Made by a program: the position numbers and the translations under genes. From positions 1 to 5,034 of the forward strand of contig JBJOMQ010000185.1 of the NCBI GenBank assembly GCA_046052275.1: a stretch of DNA of 5,034 nucleotides. The letters are read 5' to 3'. Below, one piece after another: positions 1 to 5,034 of this stretch. Each line of letters begins with the position of its first letter. Positions within the stretch are counted from its first letter, which is position 1. The notes beneath the pieces were generated by a model. The model was given only the letters and a program-made list of their open reading frames with translations. It was not told the origin of the DNA and ran no database searches. This stretch comes from UBA668 sp046052275 (GTDB taxonomy: Bacteria > Actinomycetota > Acidimicrobiia > Acidimicrobiales > Ilumatobacteraceae).

Positions 1-561
1 GTCGGGTTTCGCCGCGGTGCGAAGGCCGAGCGCCGCCGCCCGGTCGCGGACCTGGCCCTTGGTGAGGTGGCCGATCGGGAACAGGGTCCGCCGCAGCTCA
101 CGCTGGGGAAGCATGTGCACCACGTAGCTCTGGTCCTTCTGCGGATCTGCGCCGCGGCCGATGCGTAGCTCGCCGCCGACGTCGACGATCTGCGCGTGGT
201 GCCCAGTGGCGACAGCGTCGAAGCCGAGCAGGTCGGCGCGCTCGGCAAGGCGCTCGAACTTCAGGTGACGGTTGCACTCGATGCAGGGGTTCGGGGTGGT
301 GCCCTGCGCATGGGCAGCGACGTACGGGCCGACTACGTGCTCGTGGAAGTCGTCAGTGAAGTTGAACACGAGGTGGTCGATGTCGAGCTGCTGCGCCACG
401 CGTCGGGCGTCGTCGACATCGGCCACCGAACAGCACCCGGTGTCGCTCTCCCCGCCCCAGAGACGCATCGTGACGCCCACCACCTCATGGCCGGCATCGA
501 GCAACTCGGCGGCGGCGACCGACGAGTCGACACCGCCGCTCAGGGCCATCAGCACCCTCAT
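1..561 (-). CDS. mnmA: tRNA-Uridine 2-sulfurtransferase MnmA (partial, N-terminal half)
   Basis: MnmA adenylates U34 of the Lys, Glu and Gln tRNAs with ATP and replaces its 2-oxygen with sulfur, in the cytoplasm. The minus-strand frame is open from ATG at 561 to the window edge, giving 187 of about 360 residues. Visible are the PP-loop ATP motif SGGVDSS (8-14), GCCS (42-45), TPNPCIECN (89-97), ATGHHA (118-123) and KDQSY (142-146). By family alignment C96, in the E-C-N part, is the first catalytic cysteine. The frame stops at AAKPD, so the second catalytic (persulfide) cysteine should lie a few residues beyond the edge. The start is fixed by the ATGA overlap with the upstream desulfurase stop, which suggests translational coupling; no strong Shine-Dalgarno is seen. 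Truncation is by the window, not a mutation. Identity is near certain. Confidence 0.96.
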   Translation of the reverse strand, partial: MRVLMALSGGVDSSVAAAELLDAGHEVVGVTMRLWGGESDTGCCSVADVDDARRVAQQLDIDHLVFNFTDDFHEHVVGPYVAAHAQGTTPNPCIECNRHLKFERLAERADLLGFDAVATGHHAQIVDVGGELRIGRGADPQKDQSYVVHMLPQRELRRTLFPIGHLTKGQVRDRAAALGLRTAAKPD

Positions 562-1724
562 CGCGCCACACTCGCACGACGCACGCGGCGAACAGCGGCC
601 ACCATGGCCGCAGTGGCGCGATCGACGTCATCGCATGTCGTGGTACGACCGAGCGTGAGTCGCACCGCGCCTCGAGCCAGCCGAGGCGACACGCCCATCG
701 ACGCGAGCACATGCGACGGCTCCATGGCGCCGGATGCGCACGCCGAGGCCGCACTGGCGCACACACCGGCCTCATCGAGCAGGTAGAGCAGGGCCTCGCT
801 CTCGGCACCGTCGACGCAGAGGTGTGCCGAGCCGGCAACCTTTCGATTCCGCGGCACGGTCTCGATGATGCCGGGATCAGCACCGGGGAACTCGGCAGCG
901 ACACCTGCCACGATGCCGTCGACCAGCCGGTCGCGGAGCGCTGCGATCCGCGGCACCTCGCCCTCCCGCTCGCTGTCGGCCAGCTGCAGCGCCACCGCAA
1001 GCCCGACAATGCCCGGCACGTTGAGCGTGCCGCTGCGCCGATCGCGCTCTTGGCCGCCGCCCACCAGCAGTGGCGACAGCGCATGCCCGGCGCGAACGAT
1101 GAGCGCGCCGATGCCCTTCGGACCGCCGAACTTGTGCGCCGAGAGCGACATCGCGTCCACGTGCTGCCAGATGCCGCGGAGGTCGAGCCAACAGGCCGCC
1201 TGCACGGCGTCGGTGTGGACGAGTGCCGATGGCGACTTTGCGCGAACGAGGCGGGCCACGGCGGCGAGGTCGGTGATCGTGCCCACCTCGTTGTTGACGG
1301 CCATCGTGCTCACCGCACCAACACCGTCGTCGAGGAGCCCGGCGAGGCAGTCGAGGTCGATGGCACCGTCGGGTGCGACGGATGCGATGTCGCCCCCCGC
1401 ACGGTGCACGGCCTCGAGCACGGCGTGGTGCTCGGCGTGCGAGCACACGATCCGTCCTCTGCCGGCTGCGCCGAGGATCGCTGCGTTGTCGCTCTCAGTG
1501 CCCCCACTGGTGAACACCACCTCGCCAGGGTCACAGCCGACTGTGACGGCGACGCATTCGCGAGCCTCGTCGACTGCCCGTCGAGCGTCGCGGGCGGCAC
1601 GATGGCTGCCCGACGGGTTGGCGAACCGCTCGCCGTAGAACGGCGCCATCGCGTCGAGCACCTCGCGGCGCACCGGCGTGGTGGCGGCGTGGTCGAGGTA
1701 GGTGAGCTCGGCGGGCAGCGCCAT
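558..1724 (-). CDS. cysteine desulfurase (NifS/IscS-like, class V aminotransferase fold)
   Basis: This PLP enzyme converts L-cysteine to alanine and holds the sulfur as a cysteine persulfide for transfer to an acceptor. The 388 residues match the family's usual length of about 380-400. Landmarks in order: YLDHAATTP (9-17), ANPSGSH (35-41), FTSGGTESDN (71-80), the ring-stacking His in AEHH (H99), VNNEVG (143-148), HTDAVQ with D172 and Q175, SAHKFGGPKG with Schiff-base lysine K198, the RSGT phosphate-binding loop (230-233), and SACASG with catalytic C329. No key residue is missing. It sits directly upstream of mnmA with a 4-base overlap, so MnmA is the likely sulfur acceptor, comparable to the YrvO-MnmA pair of Bacillus subtilis. 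A wider role in Fe-S assembly cannot be excluded; no iscU or sufU is visible here. The start at 1724 precedes the N-terminal motif by eight residues. I give no symbol because iscS, nifS and other names are used for this branch. Confidence 0.96.
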   Translation of the reverse strand: MALPAELTYLDHAATTPVRREVLDAMAPFYGERFANPSGSHRAARDARRAVDEARECVAVTVGCDPGEVVFTSGGTESDNAAILGAAGRGRIVCSHAEHHAVLEAVHRAGGDIASVAPDGAIDLDCLAGLLDDGVGAVSTMAVNNEVGTITDLAAVARLVRAKSPSALVHTDAVQAACWLDLRGIWQHVDAMSLSAHKFGGPKGIGALIVRAGHALSPLLVGGGQERDRRSGTLNVPGIVGLAVALQLADSEREGEVPRIAALRDRLVDGIVAGVAAEFPGADPGIIETVPRNRKVAGSAHLCVDGAESEALLYLLDEAGVCASAASACASGAMEPSHVLASMGVSPRLARGAVRLTLGRTTTCDDVDRATAAMVAAVRRVRRASVAR

Positions 1725-1730
1725 GTCTGC

Positions 1731-1736
1731 AGCCTA
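1731..1736 (-). promoter_or_regulatory. candidate -10 element (or weak RBS) for the desulfurase-mnmA unit
   Basis: Read on the minus strand, TAGGCT fits the actinobacterial -10 pattern TANNNT and ends 6 nt before the ATG at 1724. That spacing would give a leaderless or nearly leaderless transcript. The AGG within it also lies 8 nt from the ATG, so it could instead be a weak Shine-Dalgarno. No convincing -35 box is visible. Confidence 0.35.
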
Positions 1737-1740
1737 TGGT
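1735..1740 (+). promoter_or_regulatory. candidate -10 element for the methyltransferase gene
   Basis: TATGGT fits TANNNT and lies 20 nt before the GTG start at 1761, which would give a 5' leader of about 14 nt. It shares two base pairs with the opposing candidate -10 on the minus strand and runs into the 8-bp palindrome GTGGCCAC (1739-1746). No clear -35 box is seen, so this remains a pattern match only. Confidence 0.3.
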
Positions 1741-1746
1741 GGCCAC

Positions 1747-1750
1747 GAGG
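1747..1750 (+). promoter_or_regulatory. probable ribosome binding site, methyltransferase
   Basis: GAGG sits 10 nt upstream of the GTG at 1761. It is the best Shine-Dalgarno-like tract near the gene's N-terminus and favours GTG 1761 over the next in-frame GTG at 1776, which has only GAAG 9 nt ahead of it. Confidence 0.45.
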
Positions 1751-1760
1751 TCCGCCGACG

Positions 1761-2609
1761 GTGAAGACTCATGCCGTGCGCGGCTACGACGACGACACGT
1801 ACGGCGAGTCATTCGCCGACGTCTACGACGACTGGTACGCCGACGTCAGCGACGCAGCCGCGCTGGTCGCCCTCGTCGAGGCCGAGGCGCGTGCTGCAGC
1901 GCAGCGCAGCGGCGGCGATCCACCGGTTGCCGTCGAGCTCGGCGTCGGCACCGGACGTCTCGCCGTGCCGCTGTCGCTCACCGGAGTTGCCGTCGTCGGA
2001 ATCGACACGAGCGCAGCGATGCTCGAGCGGCTCAGTGCCAAGTCGGCCGCGGCCGGCACCGCCGTTCGCTCCCTGCGCGGCGACATGGTCGATGCACTGG
2101 CAGGCCTCGCAGGCCAGCCGTGCCACGTCGTGTTCGTGGCCTACAACACACTGTTCAGCCTGCCGACCTCCGAGCGACAGCAGGGCTGCTTCGATGCCGC
2201 CGCAGCGGCACTGGTGCCGGGCGGCTGCTTCATCGTCGAGGCATTCGTGCCGGTCGAGCCGGACGGCGAACCGCTCGAGGGAGGCGGCGCCGGTCGGCAG
2301 GCGGCGTCGAGGCGATCTGCAACCGTCGGCGTTCGCTCAGTCGCCGCAGATCGAGTCGTGCTGCGTGTCGACGTCGCCGACCCCGCCGCACAGCGAGCCG
2401 AGGGCCAGTACGTCGAGATCACCGAGTCCGGCGGTATCCGCCTGCGCCCGTGGAGTATCCGCTGGTCGACCCCTGCCCAGCTCGACGAGATGGCCGGGCG
2501 GGCGGGCCTTCGCCTCCGGCAGCGCCACGCCGATGCGTCCGGCACCCCGTTTGATGCCGACTCCGACCGGCACGTGTCGCTGTACGAACGGCCCGGCGAG
2601 CCGGCCTGA
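1761..2609 (+). CDS. class I SAM-dependent methyltransferase, substrate unknown
   Basis: Predicted cytoplasmic methyltransferase of 282 residues with a Rossmann-like SAM fold. Seen in order: an acidic, tyrosine-rich N-terminus (YADVSD at 26-31), SAM motif I VELGVGTGRL (58-67), the acidic end of strand 2 (GID, D82), RGDM (106-109), strand 4 with YNTLFSL (128-134), the LVPGGCFIVE strand 5 region (151-160), and a C-terminal beta-rich part ending in HVSLYER (271-277). The motif set resembles the Methyltransf_25/11 group, which covers small molecules, sugars and lipids, so no substrate can be named. The frame stays open far upstream through the antisense of the desulfurase gene, so the start is a judgement. 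GTG 1761 is chosen because it follows a GAGG and leaves the desulfurase start free; GTG 1776 is the alternative. It is divergent from the desulfurase and 53 bp upstream of galT, with which it may be co-transcribed. Confidence 0.88.
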   Translation: MKTHAVRGYDDDTYGESFADVYDDWYADVSDAAALVALVEAEARAAAQRSGGDPPVAVELGVGTGRLAVPLSLTGVAVVGIDTSAAMLERLSAKSAAAGTAVRSLRGDMVDALAGLAGQPCHVVFVAYNTLFSLPTSERQQGCFDAAAAALVPGGCFIVEAFVPVEPDGEPLEGGGAGRQAASRRSATVGVRSVAADRVVLRVDVADPAAQRAEGQYVEITESGGIRLRPWSIRWSTPAQLDEMAGRAGLRLRQRHADASGTPFDADSDRHVSLYERPGEPA

Positions 2610-2647
2610 ATTCCGATCCCGTCCGCCCCGCCCACGCGTTCGCGTCG

Positions 2648-2653
2648 TAGGCT
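2648..2653 (+). promoter_or_regulatory. candidate -10 element (or weak RBS) for the galT-like gene
   Basis: TAGGCT fits TANNNT and ends 9 nt before the GTG at 2663. It has the same hexamer, followed by G, as the candidate on the minus strand in front of the desulfurase. If used as a -10 it would give a very short leader of about two or three nucleotides. The AGG 11 nt before the start could instead serve as a weak Shine-Dalgarno. No -35 box is recognised. Confidence 0.35.
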
Positions 2654-2662
2654 GACGGCACT

Positions 2663-3646
2663 GTGAGCCAGCTCCGCCTGAATCCCCTCACCGGACGGTG
2701 GGTCACCATCGTCGCCGACCGGGCACGCCGCCCCTCCGACTTCGCCCCCCGCAGCGCCCAGGTCGAGGCTGGGCCGGGCCGACCGTGCCCGTTCTGCCCC
2801 GGCAACGAGGAGGCGACGCTGCCGGCGCTCGAGTCGCTCGACGAGGGCGGCCGCTGGAAGATGCGCGTCGTCCCCAACCTGTACCCGGCGTTCGACGGCG
2901 ACGAGTCGTTCTCGGTGCACCACCATGGCCCGGTGCACGTGGAGGCGGCGGCGAGCGGCATCCACGAGGTCTTCGTCTACACGCCCGACCACGACGGCGG
3001 ACTGCACCTCGCCACCGACGACGAGCTCGGCGAGATGATGCTGCTCCTGAAGCGCCGCCTGCAGCAGCACGCTGCCACGAGCAACATCCGCTACACGCAG
3101 GCCATCATCAATCACGGCCGGGAGGCCGGTGCATCACTCGCCCACCCGCACGGCCAGCTGCTCGGCCTGCCGTTCGTGCCCGGCGAGATCCTCGAAGAAC
3201 AGCGCGCCTTCACGCGCTTCGAGGGCGGCTGCATCTTGTGCGCAACTGTCGAGGCCGAGATGGTCGATGCCAAGCGTGTCGTCGGCGCCACCGAGCACGC
3301 GCTCACGATCAGCCCCTACTGGGCGGGCTCGCCGTTCGAGTTGCTCATCATTCCCCGTCACCACGACCTCCACATCACTGACTCGGCCGACGCCACGCTC
3401 ACCGCAATGGGCATCGCCATCCGCGATTCGCTGCTGGCGCTCCGCGAGGCCCACGGTGACGTGGCGTTCAACCTCGTGGTCCACACGGCGCCGCATCACT
3501 ACAACGGCGTCTATCACTGGCACGTGCATCTGTTCCCCAAGCTCGTCACCACCGCCGGGTTCGAGCGCGGCACGGGCGTGATGATCAACATCGTGCCGCC
3601 CGAAGATGCTGCCGAGCACCTCCGCAAGGTGCGCATCGACGCCTGA
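2663..3646 (+). CDS. galT: galactose-1-phosphate uridylyltransferase family protein (GalT-like)
   Basis: GalT exchanges UMP between UDP-glucose and galactose-1-phosphate through a uridylyl-histidine intermediate. The 327 residues match the family's usual length of about 320-350. The N-terminus has LNPLTGRWVTI (6-16); CPFC (C42, C45) with H101 in HEV and H161 forms the likely structural zinc site. AHPHGQ (160-165) carries the presumed nucleophile H163 and Q165. A second pair, CILC (C190, C193), plus histidines at 233-234 and in HWHVHLFP (285-292) could form a second metal site, as in ADP-glucose phosphorylase of Arabidopsis. The start is GTG at 2663, just before the conserved N-terminus, with no good Shine-Dalgarno. 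No galK, galE or galM is nearby. Family membership is firm; the galactose-specific reaction is less so, and another sugar-1-phosphate or nucleotide donor is possible. The methyltransferase lies upstream and the SRPBCC gene downstream on the same strand. Confidence 0.9.
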   Translation: MSQLRLNPLTGRWVTIVADRARRPSDFAPRSAQVEAGPGRPCPFCPGNEEATLPALESLDEGGRWKMRVVPNLYPAFDGDESFSVHHHGPVHVEAAASGIHEVFVYTPDHDGGLHLATDDELGEMMLLLKRRLQQHAATSNIRYTQAIINHGREAGASLAHPHGQLLGLPFVPGEILEEQRAFTRFEGGCILCATVEAEMVDAKRVVGATEHALTISPYWAGSPFELLIIPRHHDLHITDSADATLTAMGIAIRDSLLALREAHGDVAFNLVVHTAPHHYNGVYHWHVHLFPKLVTTAGFERGTGVMINIVPPEDAAEHLRKVRIDA

Positions 3647-3656
3647 CTGCGTCGAT
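3635..3656 (+). terminator. hairpin spanning the galT stop codon, possible terminator or attenuator
   Basis: ATCGACGC (3635-3642) and GCGTCGAT (3649-3656) are perfect 8-bp inverted repeats around a 6-nt loop that contains the TGA stop (3644-3646). No T-run follows, so it is not a canonical intrinsic terminator. It could reduce read-through into the SRPBCC gene, protect the galT 3' end, or be coincidental. Confidence 0.4.
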
Positions 3657-3675
3657 CGATCCGGACCTACTCGAC

Positions 3676-4179
3676 ATGACAGGCGGCGCTGAGCACACGA
3701 CCGCAGGCGACCGTCTCAGGTCGCTCGGGCGAATCGTCGTCGGCATCGAGATCGATGCGACGCCCGAGCAGGTATGGGCGGTCGTCGAGCCCGTCGAGCG
3801 CCATGTCGACTGGATGCACGATGCGGTGGCGATCCGATTCACCGGCGAGCAGACCCGTGGTGTCGGCACCACCTTCCTGTGCGACACCAAGGTCGGCCCG
3901 ATAACGCTCGTCGACCGCATGGAGATCACCGAGTGGGAGCCGGCACGCACGATGGGCGTGCGCCACACCGGCATCGTCACCGGCACCGGGCGGTTCACCC
4001 TCGAGCCCATCGACCTCGGTCGGCGAACTCGCTTCACCTGGGACGAGACACTCGTCTTCCCGTGGTGGATGGGCGGCCCGTTCGGCGCGCTGGTCGGCGG
4101 TCGCGTCGTGCTGCGCGCAATCTGGAAGCGCAATCTGCGCCTGCTGCGCACACTGGTCGACGCCTCGCTACGCGCCTGA
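3676..4179 (+). CDS. SRPBCC-superfamily (START/polyketide cyclase-like) protein
   Basis: A 167-residue soluble protein with the pattern of the SRPBCC helix-grip fold: strand 1 and helix 1 at IVVGIEIDATPEQVWAVVEP (20-39), an aromatic His-Val-Asp-Trp-Met segment (43-47), strands VAIRF (51-55) and GTTFLCD (64-70), DRMEITEWEP (80-89), strands around TGTGRFTLEP (102-111) and TRFTWDETLVF (118-128), and a long C-terminal helix from about 140 to the end. Such proteins bind hydrophobic ligands in a deep cavity, but no ligand can be predicted here. The length is usual for single-domain members. The first 18 residues look unstructured; no better in-frame start lies between them and strand 1, and the Shine-Dalgarno is weak (GGA at 3663-3665). 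It lies 29 bp after galT on the same strand, so co-transcription is possible unless the hairpin at the galT stop intervenes. Confidence 0.87.
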   Translation: MTGGAEHTTAGDRLRSLGRIVVGIEIDATPEQVWAVVEPVERHVDWMHDAVAIRFTGEQTRGVGTTFLCDTKVGPITLVDRMEITEWEPARTMGVRHTGIVTGTGRFTLEPIDLGRRTRFTWDETLVFPWWMGGPFGALVGGRVVLRAIWKRNLRLLRTLVDASLRA

Positions 4180-4201
4180 CGAACTGCCGGCGAGTCGGCG
4201 A

Positions 4202-4504
4202 TCAGCCAGCGAGGCGCACGAGTGCTGTCACCGCGGCGCCGAGCACGATGACCGCCACGAGCGGCGCCCGGCGCCACGCTGCGATCACCGCCACGCCGAT
4301 GCCGGCCGCACGCGCGTCGATGACGAGCGCCTGCCCGCTGCCGAACGTGTCCTTCACGATGATGGCTGCCACAAGTGCTGCCGGAATCAGCGCGATGCAG
4401 CGGTCGACGACTGCCGGCAGTCGGCGCCCGCCGAGCAGCACGAGGCCCGCAACCTTGAATCCGTAGGCGGTGACGGCGAGGGCGATGACAAGCGTCCACG
4501 TCAT
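4202..4504 (-). CDS. azlD: AzlD family branched-chain amino acid export subunit
   Basis: AzlD is the small membrane partner of AzlC; together they export branched-chain amino acids and analogues (BrnFE in Corynebacterium). This copy has 100 residues, the family's usual size, and four hydrophobic segments at about 2-24, 34-55, 64-77 and 81-98. Recognisable are the Thr-Tyr/Ala-Tyr-Gly-type first helix (AYGFKVAGLVLLG, 13-25), the R-x-L-P turn before helix 2 (28-30) and IPAALVAAIIV (40-50). The start at 4504 is set by the ATGA overlap with the azlC stop and by GGGAG 6 nt upstream. Longer in-frame starts would run through azlC and are not credible. The gene converges with the SRPBCC gene, stop codons 22 bp apart. 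Confidence 0.92.
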   Translation of the reverse strand: MTWTLVIALAVTAYGFKVAGLVLLGGRRLPAVVDRCIALIPAALVAAIIVKDTFGSGQALVIDARAAGIGVAVIAAWRRAPLVAVIVLGAAVTALVRLAG

Positions 4505-5034
4505 GGCGTGCTCCCGCCGGCAGTGTCGGCCTCGCGAGGCGGCACGCCAGCCAGCACGCCGACGGCAGCGCACAGGATCGGCACGCCGACGGGCGTGATC
4601 GGAATGGTGACGAGGCACACCACGCCGCCCACGGCCGCAGCGATGGCAGCCCGACGCTGTCGCAGCAGGGGCCACAGGATCGCCACGAAGGCCGCTGGGA
4701 ACGCTGCGTCGAGTCCCCAGTCGACCGGGTCGACCGCCGTGCCGAGCAGTGCGCCCAGGAGTGTGCACGAGTTCCAGAACAGATAAACGCTGCCGCCCGT
4801 CACCCAGAACGCGATCCGGCGGTGCCGGGGATCGTCCTGCGCGACGGCCATCGCAGTCGACTCGTCGATGGTGAGCTGCGCGGCTACGAGACGGGTGGCG
4901 AGGCGTCCACCGAGATGCGGAGCCATCGCCAGTCCGTAGACGGCATTGCGTGCCGCAAGCAGTGCTGCGCCGCCGAACGCCGCCGCCGGCGACCCGCCGG
5001 AGCCGAGCACGGAGACTGCCGAGAACTGCGAGGC
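4501..5034 (-). CDS. azlC: AzlC family branched-chain amino acid export permease (partial, N-terminus missing)
   Basis: AzlC is the large membrane subunit of the AzlCD exporter. The window shows 177 C-terminal residues; about 50-60 N-terminal residues lie beyond the right edge. The frame is open to the edge and begins ASQF, matching the family's G-A-S-Q-F motif, so the GTG at 5010 is an internal codon and not the start. Further family marks are AARNAVYGLAMAP (27-39), IDEST (56-60), and hydrophobic segments at about 17-38, 75-99, 106-124, 128-147 and 149-165 (numbering from the edge). The gene overlaps azlD by 4 bases (ATGA), so the subunits are probably translationally coupled. Truncation is only by the window. 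No regulator of the Lrp/AzlB type is visible, although one could lie to the right. Confidence 0.93.
   Translation of the reverse strand, partial: ASQFSAVSVLGSGGSPAAAFGGAALLAARNAVYGLAMAPHLGGRLATRLVAAQLTIDESTAMAVAQDDPRHRRIAFWVTGGSVYLFWNSCTLLGALLGTAVDPVDWGLDAAFPAAFVAILWPLLRQRRAAIAAAVGGVVCLVTIPITPVGVPILCAAVGVLAGVPPREADTAGGSTP
4511..4515 (-). promoter_or_regulatory. ribosome binding site for azlD, inside the azlC 3' end
   Basis: GGGAG on the minus strand lies 6 nt before the azlD ATG and within the last codons of azlC. It is the clearest Shine-Dalgarno in the window and supports the short AzlD start at 4504. Confidence 0.65.

Noticed and set aside
196..786. Plus-strand open frame of 196 codons opposite mnmA and the desulfurase 3' end.
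   Set aside because: It is antisense to well-supported MnmA and desulfurase coding sequence, with low-complexity composition and no family pattern.
711..1760. A plus-strand frame open for about 350 codons through the antisense of the desulfurase gene and continuous with the methyltransferase.
   Set aside because: The minus-strand desulfurase is complete with all catalytic motifs, while the plus-strand translation here is Arg/His/Ala-rich with no recognisable motif. Long open antisense frames are expected in GC-rich DNA. The methyltransferase fold begins only after 1761, so a giant fusion protein is not credible.
2610..2662. Possible small RNA or terminator in the 53-bp gap before galT.
   Set aside because: I found no stable inverted repeat or T-run; only the TAGGCT hexamer stands out.
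2141..3115. Minus-strand open frame of 324 codons opposite the methyltransferase and galT.
   Set aside because: It crosses two confidently assigned genes and an intergenic gap, with no motif of its own; a composition effect.
4180..4201. Possible bidirectional terminator between the convergent SRPBCC and azlD genes (GCCG 4186-4189 with CGGC 4196-4199).
   Set aside because: The stem is only four G-C pairs (plus one wobble) with no T-run on either strand; too weak to call, although a convergent site is where one would expect a terminator.
3585..4499. Minus-strand open frame of 304 codons opposite the SRPBCC gene and overlapping azlD out of frame.
   Set aside because: AzlD in another frame shows clear membrane helices and family motifs, and SRPBCC fits on the plus strand. 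This frame is Arg/Ser-rich shadow sequence.
4501..5010. AzlC as a complete 169-residue gene starting with GTG at 5010.
   Set aside because: The frame continues to the window edge and the extra residues ASQFSAVS match the family's conserved G-A-S-Q-F region, so the gene is cut by the window and GTG 5010 is internal.

Overview
This window is GC-rich, gene-dense bacterial DNA with short intergenic gaps, ATGA-type stop/start overlaps and GTG starts. Composition and protein style (for example a Gly-Cys-Cys-Ser segment in MnmA and a Cys-pair GalT) suggest a high-GC Actinomycetota, perhaps of the Acidimicrobiia. That placement is inference from style; no marker gene in the window proves it.

Left block, minus strand (1-1724): a complete class V cysteine desulfurase (558-1724) is followed by the N-terminal half of the tRNA-Uridine 2-sulfurtransferase MnmA (1-561), which runs off the left edge. 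The two overlap by ATGA and form a two-gene tRNA thiolation unit. The desulfurase takes sulfur from cysteine as a persulfide, and MnmA uses sulfur to make 2-thiouridine at tRNA position 34.

Middle block, plus strand (1761-4179): a class I SAM-dependent methyltransferase of unknown substrate starts 36 bp from the desulfurase start, divergently. It is followed after 53 bp by a GalT-family nucleotidylyltransferase (GTG start) and, 29 bp further on, by a small SRPBCC-fold protein. An 8-bp perfect hairpin spans the galT stop codon. No other Leloir-pathway gene is visible, so the true substrate of the GalT protein is open.

Right block, minus strand (4202-5034): azlD and the C-terminal part of azlC, again overlapping by ATGA, encode a branched-chain amino acid exporter. 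azlC is cut by the right edge. This pair converges on the SRPBCC gene with only 22 bp between stop codons.

All stretches longer than about 60 bases are covered by genes. I see no tRNA, rRNA, CRISPR array, insertion sequence, phage gene or attachment site. Nothing here amounts to an undescribed system. The points most worth checking are the metal sites and substrate of the GalT protein, the compact divergent promoter region, and the dedicated desulfurase-MnmA pairing.
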